Shown: positions 43,651 to 53,854, counted from the first letter of the stretch. The stretch: DNA of 64,000 bases from Algoriphagus locisalis (GCF_900116615.1 NZ_FPBF01000002.1:62001-126000); one strand, 5' to 3'. Numbers and translations: made by a program. The notes: a model not told the origin generated them from the letters alone.

Positions 43651-46419
43651 CTATTCAAACAAGTCGAACTTCAGACCGAAGTTAAGACGAGCATTGTAGT
43701 ACTCCATCTGCATCGTACGGGAACTTATTCCCTGATAATACCTTAGAGGCTGATTTGTCAGGTTGTTTCCTTCGAAAAACACCCTCCATTTAGGATTGAT
43801 AGCATAGGAAGCATTCACATCCAAGAAGGTCTGCTTATCATAGTAACGATCTTCAAATGCATCTCCGCCTAGCTCATCCAGGTAATCAGAAGCATAATTT
43901 AATGACACCCGAACCACCAAACGCTCATTTTCATAGGAGAGGGATGCGTTGAACATATTGTCCGCCGTGCCAGGCAATTCTATATCTTCTCCATCTCTGC
44001 CTTCGATTCCTGTGGTACTGGACTTGGTGAAGGTGTAATTCATGTAAATCCCAAAACCTTTCCACAATTGACGCTGTATAGAAGCTTCTAAACCATAAAT
44101 ATTGGCAGTTCCTCCGTTTTCTGGTCTGGAGTACTGAAGATCCTCACCGAAAACTGGGTCATTGTAACTTTGGGAAGTGATCGTATAGACAAAATCATCC
44201 AGATTCTTATAAAATCCTCCAAAGGAAAACAAGCCTATATTATCGAAGTATTGCTCACCCATTACATCAAAATTCATTGCTGTAGTAGCCTTCAGGTTAG
44301 GATTACCACGTGAAAGCTCCTGATCTTCAGGGCTGAACTCCGCATAGGGAACCAAATCAAAATAATTAGGTCTAGCGATGGTATTAGTCCATGCAAATCT
44401 CAAAATACTGTTTGGTGTGAAATCGTATTTCAAGTGGACACCCGGCATCAAATTAGAGTACTGCTGCGTTCCTTCAGCAGATGATACTTCTTCGTTATCT
44501 ATATCAAAAACATTTCCATTATAATCAATAGCGGTATGTTCAAACCTTAGACCCGCTATCGCAGAAAATTTCTCCGTAAACTGATGATCTGCCATCAGGT
44601 AAGCAGCCGTAATTGTTTCTGTTGCATCATAATTACCAGGAATATATTCTTCCAATAGGTCAGACTCCTCAAATTGGTTAGCATCTTTCAAATTTATACT
44701 TCCAAGGAATTCAGGAGTGGCAAAAGAACCTACCTGATATTGAGAGCCTGCAAGAAAATCAGGGTTGCTATAGTCTCTGGTAGGCACATCTCCCAGCGTT
44801 GCACCAAAAGCATCTTCGTCCAGGGGCTCATACTCAAAGTAGTTATTGTCACGCTCTTTTACTTTGCCTCTATACCTTCCTCCAAACTGCAATATACCCT
44901 TTGGACTATAGGGAAGCTTGAAGTCCAGCTTGGCATTCATATCTTGGTCAAAGGTAAATCCGCGCTCTTCACTCATTGAATTAAACTCCATATTCAGATT
45001 ATCAGCAGGATTTTGAAGGTATGCAAAAGGCTTGCGGGAATTGGAAAGGTCCACTTCTACTGCTTGACCGGAAGACCTATAGGCAATGTATCGCTCATAA
45101 GGTCTGGTTTCAGAAGCCCTCGCGTAGGTCACATTCCAGTCCATTTTCAGTTTATTGAAAAGATGGTCCCCGCCGAGAGTCACGTTGTAAACCCTCTGAT
45201 CTTCTAGACGAGCATTGTCATTTCGCTTATCATCCGACCCTCCTTTAGTTTGATATTCTACTCTTCCGGTACCATTGAATTTTCCAGAACTTATCTCTGT
45301 AAAATCACCTTCGTCAAACATGTCATCAAGTTCGCTTACCTGCATTGCAAATCTGTTTTCCCAATCGTCACGATGATTGTACATCCCCGATAGAAATAAG
45401 GTGTGACTGTCGTTCAGCTGGTAATCAAATGCAGCGCTTGCGGACCTTCTCACCCGCTGCACCTGATATTCCCGAATTTCAAAATCTTCCAGGGCAACTC
45501 CATTTTCAGATTCATACCAAGTTGCTTCCACATTGTCCGAACCGAAGTTGTGATTGTTGTAAGATCCGGAAAAAATAGCCCCGAGTTTATCATTAAAGAA
45601 ACGCTTCCCGATGATCAACCCACCTGTCCAAATTGGTTTATTAGACAGCAAATTGATACCTGAAGCAGCAGTTCCTGAGACCCGCAACGCATTGGGAGCT
45701 TGGCGAGTAACCAAATTGACTGAGCCTCCGATGGCATCTGCATCCATACTTGGAAGTACAGCTTTGTTCACTTCAATAGTCTGGATCATGTCTGATGGAA
45801 TCAAATCCATCTGTACATTTCTGTTATCTCCTTCTGCAGAAGGAAGTCTTTCCCCATTCAAAGTCACAGAATTTAGCTGAGGCGCAAGTCCGCGTATAAT
45901 GATATTTCTAGCTTCACCCTGATCATTTTGCATGGTGATACCGGGAATTCTTTTCAGCGCATCCCCAATATTTGCATCCGGAAAACGGCCGATTTGATCA
46001 GAGGAAACCACATTGGTGATATTTGCATTGTTCTTTTGTTGGTTAAGTGCTTTAGCCTGACCTTTCAGCCGATCACCCATCACTACAAATTCCAAGCTTT
46101 CGATGGTGGTCTCATCCAGTTTGAAATTCAGAATGGTAGTCTGGCCATTTTCTACTTCAGTATCATGGATCAAAGAACCATAACCCAAGTAAGACACTTC
46201 TACTTCATAAGATCCTGCTGGAAGGTCAACAATGGAGAAATCTCCAGTTTGATTGGTGATAGTACCAATTGTGGTCCCCTTCAAAATAACATTTGCACCT
46301 GGCATGGATAGGTTCTGTGCATCGATAACCCTACCTCTTAAAACACCCTGCGCTAGCATCTGATGACTCAGGCAAAAAGCCGCGATCAAGGTAATTGCTC
46401 TTAGTAATTGATTTTTCAT
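43651..46419 (-). CDS. TonB-dependent receptor
   Basis: A 922-residue outer-membrane transporter. The signal ends near residue 23 (LSHQMLAQ). Next is a carboxypeptidase-like regulatory domain (GVLRGRVIDAQNLSMPGANV), then a plug (SDQIGRFPDANIGDALKRIP, IIIRGLAPQLNSVTLNGERL, ADAIGGSVNLVTRQAP) and a barrel ending in LNFGLKFDLFE. The plug wording is that of the Xanthomonas/Caulobacter-type receptors. It follows the phytase gene by 18 bp, so uptake of a phytate-derived or co-solubilised compound is likely; the substrate is not shown by sequence. Confidence 0.95.
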   Translation of the reverse strand: MKNQLLRAITLIAAFCLSHQMLAQGVLRGRVIDAQNLSMPGANVILKGTTIGTITNQTGDFSIVDLPAGSYEVEVSYLGYGSLIHDTEVENGQTTILNFKLDETTIESLEFVVMGDRLKGQAKALNQQKNNANITNVVSSDQIGRFPDANIGDALKRIPGITMQNDQGEARNIIIRGLAPQLNSVTLNGERLPSAEGDNRNVQMDLIPSDMIQTIEVNKAVLPSMDADAIGGSVNLVTRQAPNALRVSGTAASGINLLSNKPIWTGGLIIGKRFFNDKLGAIFSGSYNNHNFGSDNVEATWYESENGVALEDFEIREYQVQRVRRSASAAFDYQLNDSHTLFLSGMYNHRDDWENRFAMQVSELDDMFDEGDFTEISSGKFNGTGRVEYQTKGGSDDKRNDNARLEDQRVYNVTLGGDHLFNKLKMDWNVTYARASETRPYERYIAYRSSGQAVEVDLSNSRKPFAYLQNPADNLNMEFNSMSEERGFTFDQDMNAKLDFKLPYSPKGILQFGGRYRGKVKERDNNYFEYEPLDEDAFGATLGDVPTRDYSNPDFLAGSQYQVGSFATPEFLGSINLKDANQFEESDLLEEYIPGNYDATETITAAYLMADHQFTEKFSAIAGLRFEHTAIDYNGNVFDIDNEEVSSAEGTQQYSNLMPGVHLKYDFTPNSILRFAWTNTIARPNYFDLVPYAEFSPEDQELSRGNPNLKATTAMNFDVMGEQYFDNIGLFSFGGFYKNLDDFVYTITSQSYNDPVFGEDLQYSRPENGGTANIYGLEASIQRQLWKGFGIYMNYTFTKSSTTGIEGRDGEDIELPGTADNMFNASLSYENERLVVRVSLNYASDYLDELGGDAFEDRYYDKQTFLDVNASYAINPKWRVFFEGNNLTNQPLRYYQGISSRTMQMEYYNARLNFGLKFDLFE

Positions 46420-46437
46420 AACTATGAGGTTGAAAGA

Positions 46438-47529
46438 TTAATTTTTTGATTTTAAAATGTCACCAGCCATGTCTTCCCAGCGATAGATCTGGAAGGTTTT
46501 GTCATCTGACATGGCTACAAAAAGTCCGTGAGGAAAATCAGGACCCAAAGCCAAACTGATGGATTCGGACCCGTCACTGGAAATTGTACTTGCGGCGATT
46601 TTGGTGATTAAGCTATGCTCATGTGGATTGGAAGCAGAACCTTCCCTTGGGAAAACATGGAAAAGATTTGAACCTTGGTCCGATACTAAAATGTATCCAG
46701 TGGTATCATCCAGCTTATAAATGGAGATTCCCTCGTGATCATCAGAAAATCCCTCTTGGGCAAAAAATGCCAATTCTTCATTTCCTTTCTCAGGATCAGC
46801 GTAGTACTTTTTCACTCCAACTCCTTCGTCGGAATAATAGATATATCCTAATTCAGCATCTACGGCTATTGCTTCTATTTCTTTCTTACCAGAGTAAGAG
46901 CCAAACTTCCGGACTAGATTCAGATTGATTTCACCATTTTGACCAAGGATCTCATATTGCCATAAGTAAGTCCCATCAGTCGGTCCATTTTTTCTTCCGG
47001 CGATTACATAATTCTTACCGGTGGTTTTGTCTTGAAAAAGAGCAACTCCCATCAGATCTCTGTAATCAGGACTGGTTTCGCCTTCATACACTTCAATTCC
47101 TCCAACATTTATCTCCTTCATATCCGGAAGGCTGAAAAACCTCAATTTGGATGTCATTCGCTCTCCGGTAACTGCAAAGTCCACGGTGCGATCCTCTAGA
47201 TCTAATCCGTATCCCACATCCACATTATTGGGACGCTGGATATCCCGTACTATCAGTGAATCGATTGCTTTGCCTTTCAGGTCAAATACATAAAGAGCGC
47301 CCTCGGCATCCTTATCAGTACCGATGATCAGGCTTTTGCTTGGATCTGAAGGATTCACCCAAATTGCTGGATCATCAGTATCATGAATCACCGAGTCTGT
47401 CACGTAGATTGGCTTCACTAAGCTTTGTTCTACTGCTACTACTTCCTCTTGTTGTTGAACTGGCTTACTACAGGAACTTACGAGAATCCCCAGTGCTGCT
47501 AGCCCATAAATTAGTCTGTTTGTTGACAT
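46438..47529 (-). CDS. Beta-propeller phytase (3-phytase family), lipoprotein
   Basis: A 363-residue secreted lipoprotein (lipobox LVSSC, about residue 20). The BPP hallmarks are DTDDPAIWVNPSDPS, IIGTDKDAEGALYVFDLKGK, RPNNVDVGYGLDLED, and ISIYKLDDTTGYILVSDQGS, with acidic residues for calcium. This family releases phosphate from phytate. The anchor probably places it at the surface or in the periplasm. It is upstream of, and probably cotranscribed with, the TonB receptor. Confidence 0.95.
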   Translation of the reverse strand: MSTNRLIYGLAALGILVSSCSKPVQQQEEVVAVEQSLVKPIYVTDSVIHDTDDPAIWVNPSDPSKSLIIGTDKDAEGALYVFDLKGKAIDSLIVRDIQRPNNVDVGYGLDLEDRTVDFAVTGERMTSKLRFFSLPDMKEINVGGIEVYEGETSPDYRDLMGVALFQDKTTGKNYVIAGRKNGPTDGTYLWQYEILGQNGEINLNLVRKFGSYSGKKEIEAIAVDAELGYIYYSDEGVGVKKYYADPEKGNEELAFFAQEGFSDDHEGISIYKLDDTTGYILVSDQGSNLFHVFPREGSASNPHEHSLITKIAASTISSDGSESISLALGPDFPHGLFVAMSDDKTFQIYRWEDMAGDILKSKN

Positions 47530-47722
47530 AAGATTTTGAATGGTTATGATGCTACAATGTTAGCTCCGATGGTGGCGTTGGACTAGAATACACCGTTATC
47601 AATTGGGCAACAATAGAGAAAGTGACCGTTAACAGAACCTAAACAGAATTTGAAAAAACTATCCTAATCATTTGAAAAACAAACAATTACATCATGTTAA
47701 AAACAGATTAACAAATTGTAAA

Positions 47723-49366
47723 TCATATACAAAGAAGAAATTGCTGTAAACTATCGTCCTTTTTTAGGTTCAATTTTTTACGAAGCCGATATCGGGAAAT
47801 CCGAAGGCTATCCATGGATATCCCCAGAGAAGAAGCGATCTCTTTCGAGTTCAAATTCAGACGCATCAAGCTCGCAAGTTTCATTTCTGCCGGAGTTAGC
47901 CCACCGGATCTTGCCTGTATGTTTTTGAAAAAATCCTGATGCACTTTTTCGAAAGTATGCTTGAAGTCATCCCAGTCTGTATCGTGTGAAAAATTAAAAT
48001 CAATCTGCTTGATCAGGTTTCGGATTCTTTTCTTTTGCTCTTTCGGATCTTCTTCCAATATGCTCTTCAGTTTAGTCTGAATATCTTCAAGCATCTGATT
48101 TTTGTCTATGACATGCAAAGTCTGCGCAGTAAGAGATCTTGAATGTGCTTTATCTTCTGCTTGCATCTTCAATTCCAGCAGCTTTAGGTTCTCTTTCTCT
48201 GTATTGATCAATTGCTCCTTCACCTCCAATATCTCATCCTGTCGCTGCAGTAATTCCCTATTACTTCTGATTTTAAGCTTTTGTCGATTGAATATCACCC
48301 AACTCAACACACATAACAGGCTGACTAGAAATAGTAACAACCATTTGACTTTTGCATCAAAAATCCGTGTTTGCTCCAGCTCCTTGATCTGCTGATTTTT
48401 GGTGAAGAGATTATATTGCGCTTCCTGAATGGCCAGCTGCCGCGTGGACTCCTCGGTAAAGACCAAGTCACTCAGTTGTCGGCTTTGCTCAAGGTATTCG
48501 AAGGCGTTTTCATAGTCCCCCATCTCTGCATAAGCCTTTGAAATATCTACCACTGCCGACTTTTGTAAATTAAGCACTCCTAGTCGTTGGCTCATTTCAG
48601 CAGCCTTTTGGGAAAACTCCAGGCTTTTTTCAGCATCTCCGGTTTTGCGAAGCACATCCCCAAGATTATTCAGGTTTCCAATCAAGCGCAGGCTATCCCC
48701 CAATTCAGAATTCAATAAAAATGCTTTTTGAAAATTGGAATAAGCCGAATCATACTTCTCCAAGTCTTCGTAAATGCTGCCAATATTCTCCCGGACAAAA
48801 GCAATCTCGGATTTCATCCCCAATGATTCAAACAGTGAAAGTGATTCTGTCTGATACTCCAATGCTTTTGGGTAAGAACCCATTTTTTCAAACATCCCAC
48901 CGATGTAACTTTTCGTCTCTGCCTCTCCGGCTTCATCCTGGATTTGATTATAGATTTTCAATGCCTGCTCATGTCGCTGAAGTGCATTTTCGGAATTCTT
49001 TATTCTGTAGTAAACTTCCCCCAACACATTATTTACCTGAGCCAAACGCTTCATTTGCAGATCCCTCTCAAAAATGTACTCCGCTTCATACAATGCTTCT
49101 GTAGCTTCCTGAAACATCCCGAATTGAAAAAGTATTTTGCCCCGCAACAGCTGGATTCGGGCTGTCAAAGAATCCATTTTACTGGATCGGCTTTTCTCCA
49201 GCAATTCAGAAGCAACTGCAAAAGCGGATTCTGGTGCACTTTTGGAAACTATCCATGCTGAATCCAATTGTTGAGTAAGTGATTTTAGGCTTTGTGCCAA
49301 AGAAATAGCTGAGCAAAAACAAGATAAAACTACAGCCAAAAAGCAAATTCGTTTGAGACTTTCCAT
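47723..49366 (-). CDS. TPR sensor protein with membrane helix and LuxR-type DNA-binding domain
   Basis: A 547-residue protein with an N-terminal signal (to about residue 25), tetratricopeptide repeats between about 75 and 300 (for example NALQRHEQALKIYNQIQDEA), one membrane helix (KVKWLLLFLVSLLCVLSWVI), a coiled coil (ELLQRQDEILEVKEQLINTE), and at the C-terminus a helix-turn-helix of the LuxR type (LASLMRLNLNSKEIASSLG then LRISRYRLRKKLNLK). The TPR part would lie in the periplasm. It stands 193 bp upstream of the phytase gene on the same strand and may regulate it. Confidence 0.88.
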   Translation of the reverse strand: MESLKRICFLAVVLSCFCSAISLAQSLKSLTQQLDSAWIVSKSAPESAFAVASELLEKSRSSKMDSLTARIQLLRGKILFQFGMFQEATEALYEAEYIFERDLQMKRLAQVNNVLGEVYYRIKNSENALQRHEQALKIYNQIQDEAGEAETKSYIGGMFEKMGSYPKALEYQTESLSLFESLGMKSEIAFVRENIGSIYEDLEKYDSAYSNFQKAFLLNSELGDSLRLIGNLNNLGDVLRKTGDAEKSLEFSQKAAEMSQRLGVLNLQKSAVVDISKAYAEMGDYENAFEYLEQSRQLSDLVFTEESTRQLAIQEAQYNLFTKNQQIKELEQTRIFDAKVKWLLLFLVSLLCVLSWVIFNRQKLKIRSNRELLQRQDEILEVKEQLINTEKENLKLLELKMQAEDKAHSRSLTAQTLHVIDKNQMLEDIQTKLKSILEEDPKEQKKRIRNLIKQIDFNFSHDTDWDDFKHTFEKVHQDFFKNIQARSGGLTPAEMKLASLMRLNLNSKEIASSLGISMDSLRISRYRLRKKLNLKKDDSLQQFLLCI

Positions 49367-49482
49367 AACCCATAAAGATCTGTGAATTAAGTCTCCAAGC
49401 TGTTAAGAAAAAGTTTCCTTTCAATTACCTTTTACTAACTATCCCAGTGGCATTTCTTAGTCACTCAGATAAAATTTTCCAT

Positions 49483-49506
49483 AAAAAAACCGGCATCGCT
49501 GCCGGT
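49483..49506 (-). terminator. Terminator of the TPR gene
   Basis: ACCGGCA pairs with TGCCGGT around GCGA on the minus strand, followed by T residues, 23 bp after the stop at 49530. Confidence 0.85.
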
Positions 49507-49529
49507 TTAGAGTTCATTACGCAAATTGA

Positions 49530-50234
49530 TCAATTTGTTTTGGCAAGGTTCTCTTTGGCAAAATCAAATGCAGGCTCTAGGGAAATAGCTTCCTCAAATG
49601 CCGTCTTTGCTTCAGTTTTAGAGCCTTGATCCAAGTAGATCATTCCTTTCAGATTCAAAGCGGCTGCTTTCATACTGATTTCCTGCGTTTCTGTTTGAGA
49701 TTTAGGAAATCCGACTTTATCCTCTGGCTTGGCATTTTTAATCAACATATTCATGGAATTCAAAGCCTCAGGATATTTTTTCAAGCTGTATTGAATATAC
49801 CCGGTTTTGTAAAGGCTGAAATTATCACCGCTCAGCAAATACAGACTTTCGAAGTAAGGAAGCGATCGTTCCAAAGCGCCAACTTGCTCTAAAGAATAGG
49901 CAGCAATCTCTAGAGAAGGAATGCTTTTATCATTGACTTTCAGCACATCCATGGAGACAAGAGCTGCTGACATGGATTGTCCTGATTCGTAATAAAGGGA
50001 GCCCAACATCTCTATGTATCGGATATCCTCAGGATTTCTGACAATCAAATCGTAAAGAGAGCTCTTCGCAGACGCCATGTCGTTGTAACGCAAGGCAAGT
50101 TGGTAAGCGGCCTGATCAGCTGCATTCAGGGTTTTCTTGAGTTTTGGGTCAAGTCTGGCAACAGAATCGGCTGTTTGGGCAATAGTAGTGCTGGCACAAA
50201 AGGCCATAAGCAGCATGAGAAATACGTGCTTCAT
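49530..50234 (-). CDS. Secreted tetratricopeptide-repeat protein
   Basis: A 234-residue protein with a signal peptide (cut after STTIAQ-type sequence, about residue 20) and at least four TPR-like helical pairs (for example PEDIRYIEMLGSLYYESGQS and AAALNLKGMIYLDQGSKTEA). TPR units mediate protein contacts in the periplasm. It lies 22 bp downstream of the CCA-adding enzyme gene and shares its operon. Partner unknown. Confidence 0.85.
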   Translation of the reverse strand: MKHVFLMLLMAFCASTTIAQTADSVARLDPKLKKTLNAADQAAYQLALRYNDMASAKSSLYDLIVRNPEDIRYIEMLGSLYYESGQSMSAALVSMDVLKVNDKSIPSLEIAAYSLEQVGALERSLPYFESLYLLSGDNFSLYKTGYIQYSLKKYPEALNSMNMLIKNAKPEDKVGFPKSQTETQEISMKAAALNLKGMIYLDQGSKTEAKTAFEEAISLEPAFDFAKENLAKTN

Positions 50235-50256
50235 TTTAGATAGAATTTGATTTAGT

Positions 50257-51699
50257 TTACGAATTTGGGCGATCTAACACTGGGGACAATCCTTTGGATT
50301 TGGCAATCTCCAGCATCAATTCACGAGCCTGTTCAGGATTATTGTGAATTTTGCCCTCCAATATAGCTTCTTTAATTTCTTCTTTAATATCTCCAACGAT
50401 TTTTGAAGGCTCCAATCCGAAAATCCCCATGATTTCCTCTCCGGAAATAGGCGGTTGGAAATTTCTAACCTGATCTTTCTCCTCCACTTCGATGAGCTTT
50501 TGAGCTACTTTATCGAAATTCTCCAGATACCGTTTTACTTTCTTGTTATTCTTGGAAGTAACGTCTGCCCTGCAAAGTTTCATCAGATCATCGATATCAT
50601 CCCCAGCTTCGAAAAGCAATCTTCTCAAGGCTGAATCAGTGACCTCATCCTTCACCAAAGCAATAGGCCGAAGGTGAAGTTTCACCAGTTTCTGCACATA
50701 TTTCATCCGATCGTCCATAGGAAGCTTCAGTCTTCTGAAGATCGCAGGAGTCATGCGCGCACCTTTATCCTCATGACCATGAAAGGTCCAGCCAACTTTT
50801 TTATTGAAGCGCTTGGTGGCAGGCTTGGCGATATCATGTAAAATTGCCGCCCAACGCAGCCAAAGATCATCACTTGTCTGACAAACATTGTCCAGTACTT
50901 GAAGCGTATGGTAGAAATTATCCTTGTGGGACTTGTCATCTACCGAATCTACGCCTTGCAGATCCACCATTTCCGGGAAAAACTCATGGAGTAATTTTCC
51001 GGCAAATAGTAATTTAAATCCGTAGGAAGGTTTTTGGACTTCGATTATCTTATTCAGTTCTACGATAATGCGCTCGCCCGAAATGATCTTCAGTCGATGG
51101 GCATTTTCACTCAAGGCATAAAATGTATCTCCATCGATATCAAAATCCAGCTGAGCAGCAAAGCGAACCGCACGAAGCATGCGCAACGGATCATCCGAAA
51201 AGGTAACATTGGGTTCGAGCGGGGTGCGAATCAATTTCTTTTTGATGTCAGACAAGCCATCAAATGGATCCAGCAGATCACCATAATTGCCTGCGTTTAA
51301 TGAAATCGCCATCGCATTGATCGTGAAGTCCCTTCGCTCCAGATCTTCCTGCAGCGTGCCAGTTTCTACAATTGGATTTCTTGAATCAGCTCTATAAGAT
51401 TCTTTTCTAGCTCCGACAAATTCCAATTCCCAATCGTCGAGTTTCAGCATCGCTGTACCGAAATTCTTGAAAACCGAAAGCGGCACATGCTCCTCGTATT
51501 GCTTAGCCACTTCCTTGGCCAATTCTATCCCGCTACCTACACAGGTAAAGTCTATGTCTTTTTGCCCGCTTTTCTCTCTTTTCAAAATCAAGTCTCTCAC
51601 ATAGCCGCCCACCACGTAGGTTTCTAACCCCAAATCGGCAGCTGCTTTTGCTACTTTTCCAAAGACTTCGAATTCGTCAAGGTGTGATTTGAAATTCAT
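50257..51699 (-). CDS. cca: CCA tRNA nucleotidyltransferase with HD domain
   Basis: A 480-residue enzyme that adds or repairs the CCA end of tRNA. The nucleotidyltransferase head has [20 protein letters not shown], with the metal-binding acids in DIDFTCVG, then [14 protein letters not shown], and the neck/body region [16 protein letters not shown]. An HD domain follows ([16 protein letters not shown]), as in the E. coli enzyme. Both tRNAs in this window lack encoded CCA, so the enzyme is needed. Its start overlaps the stop of the upstream gene (ATGA). Confidence 0.96.
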   Translation of the reverse strand: MNFKSHLDEFEVFGKVAKAAADLGLETYVVGGYVRDLILKREKSGQKDIDFTCVGSGIELAKEVAKQYEEHVPLSVFKNFGTAMLKLDDWELEFVGARKESYRADSRNPIVETGTLQEDLERRDFTINAMAISLNAGNYGDLLDPFDGLSDIKKKLIRTPLEPNVTFSDDPLRMLRAVRFAAQLDFDIDGDTFYALSENAHRLKIISGERIIVELNKIIEVQKPSYGFKLLFAGKLLHEFFPEMVDLQGVDSVDDKSHKDNFYHTLQVLDNVCQTSDDLWLRWAAILHDIAKPATKRFNKKVGWTFHGHEDKGARMTPAIFRRLKLPMDDRMKYVQKLVKLHLRPIALVKDEVTDSALRRLLFEAGDDIDDLMKLCRADVTSKNNKKVKRYLENFDKVAQKLIEVEEKDQVRNFQPPISGEEIMGIFGLEPSKIVGDIKEEIKEAILEGKIHNNPEQARELMLEIAKSKGLSPVLDRPNS

Positions 51700-52166
51700 C
51701 CTTTGATAATTTTGACATCCCCGTCTGGTCCCAGATACATTTCTTTCGTGCTGGGACTCAAAAGTGGAAATAATAATGGAGTTTGGAGCGCTGTATCTTC
51801 TTTTGAATCCAACTTCACTAGAACTGGCTGAGAGATTTGAAACAGTAATTTGTTCCAGTTTGGCTCCAGAATGAGACTAAACTTCAGCACGCCGTCTATG
51901 ATCGGGCCATTTTTAAGAATACGATTTGCCGGACTATGATATACTGTCGGCTTGTTAGCATATTCTACAATGTCCAGAGAAACCTCCGAAAAGGGCTCGC
52001 AAATCGTACGGATCTGGAATAAATCAAAAAGTAAAAAAGTCCAGTCTTCACCCATTTCGGCCTTCCAAAGTTCTGGCTTCATGAATGTGATTACCTTTCC
52101 ATTTCCTTCTTTCAGATGAAGAATACCTTTTTCCCTAAAAGCTGATAGTAATTGTGCGTGATCCAA
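51696..52166 (-). CDS. Hypothetical protein upstream of cca, TTG start
   Basis: A 156-residue soluble protein with no signal or recognised motif; it contains [18 protein letters not shown] and [19 protein letters not shown]. The frame can begin only at TTG 52166, because a TAA lies three codons upstream, or at an internal ATG at residue 29. The N-terminal 28 residues look amphipathic and protein-like, so I keep the TTG. It overlaps cca by 4 bp and is probably coupled to it. No family recognised. Confidence 0.65.
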   Translation of the reverse strand: MDHAQLLSAFREKGILHLKEGNGKVITFMKPELWKAEMGEDWTFLLFDLFQIRTICEPFSEVSLDIVEYANKPTVYHSPANRILKNGPIIDGVLKFSLILEPNWNKLLFQISQPVLVKLDSKEDTALQTPLLFPLLSPSTKEMYLGPDGDVKIIKG

Positions 52167-52229
52167 AGCGGTTTATTTTTTCACAAAAATAATCAGAATT
52201 TTGAGAGCAAGCCATTTTGGGATAAAAGC

Positions 52230-52260
52230 AAAAAAACCTTCCTCGTAGAAGGAAGGTTTT
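52230..52260 (-). terminator. Terminator of the DUF6249-like gene
   Basis: AACCTTCC pairs with GGAAGGTT around the loop (52235-52258), with T residues on the minus-strand side. Confidence 0.85.
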
Positions 52261-52281
52261 GGGAAAGCTCCAGAGTATTTA

Positions 52282-52623
52282 TTATTTATCCTCCTTTTCC
52301 AGTTTTCTATTCATGAAAAAGCTAGCCATCAGGCCTATTCCTCCAAAAATAAAGATACATGAAGTATAGGCTACACTTTCTTCCATGCCTCCTGAATAGA
52401 ACATCGTACCCACTAACACTCCTACGCCTATCCCAATTGCCAAAAGGGCAATATTCAGGATAAATTGTCCAAAGCTGTACTTCTTGCCGGAGTTGAAGAG
52501 CTTTGCGTCAGCACCGTTTTCAATGAGTGCTAACCTTTCTTTATTCCGGGTAGTCAAGAAAATATAAATGACTCCGAAAATAGATGAGAAAATAATCAAT
52601 GTAACTAAGATGGTTTCTGCCAT
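52282..52623 (-). CDS. DUF6249-like small membrane protein
   Basis: A 113-residue protein with three hydrophobic helices (TLIIFSSIFGVIYIFL, FILNIALLAIGIGVGVLVG and YTSCIFIFGGIGLMASFF) around the polar segment TRNKERLALIENGADAKLF, which is the hallmark of this family in Bacteroidota. It is divergent from the ECF sigma gene with only 104 bp between them. In other genomes this family often neighbours sigma factors; its function is unknown. Confidence 0.85.
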   Translation of the reverse strand: MAETILVTLIIFSSIFGVIYIFLTTRNKERLALIENGADAKLFNSGKKYSFGQFILNIALLAIGIGVGVLVGTMFYSGGMEESVAYTSCIFIFGGIGLMASFFMNRKLEKEDK

Positions 52624-52727
52624 GACCTGTGTGTTTTTTCTTCTTGGATGTAGAGAAGCGTAGAAAAGGTTACAAGACTTATGAAAAAACTGTAACTTTT
52701 TTTCAGGGAATTACATCCCATGTGAAA

Positions 52728-53303
52728 ATGCGATTCCAGGAAGACCAATTTTATATAGAACGTACGTTACGGGGGAATATGAATGCTTATGGACAATTGA
52801 TCCAAAAGCACGAGAAATATGTATTTACACTTGCGATGCGTATTCTTAAAAACAGAGAGGAAGCTGAAGAAGCTGCTCAGGATGCTTTTATGAAAGCGTA
52901 TCACTCTTTAAAAACATTTGAAGGAAAATCAAAATTCACAACCTGGCTCTATACCATCGTATATAACGAGGCGTTAGGAAGATTGAGAAAGTCAAAAAAC
53001 TATACAGTACAACTGGATGAAGCAGAGGATTTGGCAACTAGTCCTTCAGAATATTTAGACGGATTGAAAACACTTCAATTAGCTGATAGAAAAGAACTTA
53101 TACAACGAGGATTAGACACCATAAAACCAGCAGAGTCAGCAGCGTTAACGTTGTTTTATTTAGAAGAACAGAGTATTAAAGAGATTGAAGATATAATGGG
53201 ACTTACAAGCTCCCACGTCAAAATCCTGTTGCATAGAGGCAGAAAAAGCCTTTTGGAATCCCTTCAAAAGATCACAAATACTGAATTAATTCATTTGCTA
53301 TAA
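52728..53303 (+). CDS. ECF-type RNA polymerase sigma factor
   Basis: A 191-residue sigma-70 family factor. Region 2 is KYVFTLAMRILKNREEAEEA with the promoter-recognition part FTTWLYTIVYNEALGRLRKS, and region 4 is LFYLEEQSIKEIEDIMG with SSHVKILLHRGRKSLLESL. I start at the ATG at 52728 because upstream codons are unlike the family. The following gene is a membrane protein in the same orientation, 56 bp away, which is the usual place for an anti-sigma factor. The stimulus is unknown. Confidence 0.95.
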   Translation: MRFQEDQFYIERTLRGNMNAYGQLIQKHEKYVFTLAMRILKNREEAEEAAQDAFMKAYHSLKTFEGKSKFTTWLYTIVYNEALGRLRKSKNYTVQLDEAEDLATSPSEYLDGLKTLQLADRKELIQRGLDTIKPAESAALTLFYLEEQSIKEIEDIMGLTSSHVKILLHRGRKSLLESLQKITNTELIHLL

Positions 53304-53359
53304 TCCCATAACAACCGAAGTAAGGGTAAAAAACAAAGTAAAATCAGCCACACGCAAGT

Positions 53360-53794
53360 ATGCTTAGTATAAATAAAAAAGAACAGATGGAAAAGCGAGA
53401 AAAAGAAGAAGAATATATCCGAAAGTTTATAACCGAACTAGGCACAGAGTCTCCCTCCAAAGGCTTTCATAAATCCGTACTTTCTAAACTAAATCCTGGT
53501 ACTTCCAGGTCAATTTACAGACCAGTGATTTCTCCTTTTATGTGGAAACTCATAGGAGGAGCTATAGCTACGCTAGTTATTTCTGTTCTATTATTTGTAC
53601 CGAATGACAATCAGAATCCATTAATTAACCAGATTCCGGAATTTTCACTTCCGGAAGTTGCTGTTTCTCTCCCAAAAATAGCATTGCCAGTGATTGACAT
53701 TTCTCCAATTGTACTTCAGTCATTGGTGGTATTTACCCTTATGGCATTTCTAATGGTCGTCACCAAAATTCGGAAATGGCGGATTTTGGGCTAA
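53360..53794 (+). CDS. Putative membrane partner (anti-sigma factor-like) of the ECF sigma factor
   Basis: A 144-residue protein with a charged N-terminal cytoplasmic region (KREKEEEYIRKFITELGTES), then FMWKLIGGAIATLVISVLLF as a first helix, a Pro-rich periplasmic segment and a second helix (LQSLVVFTLMAFLMVVTKI). The layout fits an anti-sigma factor but no zinc motif or recognised domain is visible. The start may be the ATG at 53360 or at 53387. Confidence 0.7.
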   Translation: MLSINKKEQMEKREKEEEYIRKFITELGTESPSKGFHKSVLSKLNPGTSRSIYRPVISPFMWKLIGGAIATLVISVLLFVPNDNQNPLINQIPEFSLPEVAVSLPKIALPVIDISPIVLQSLVVFTLMAFLMVVTKIRKWRILG

Positions 53795-53803
53795 GTTCTA
53801 AGC

Positions 53804-53838
53804 ATAAAAAAAGACAGCTCAAGGGCTGTCTTTTTTTA
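53804..53838. terminator. Bidirectional terminator
   Basis: AGACAGC (53812-53818) pairs with GCTGTCT (53825-53831), flanked by A7 and T7. It serves the plus-strand gene ending at 53794 and the minus-strand gene ending at 53855. Confidence 0.9.
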
Positions 53839-53854
53839 TGCGTTAAATAAGGAA

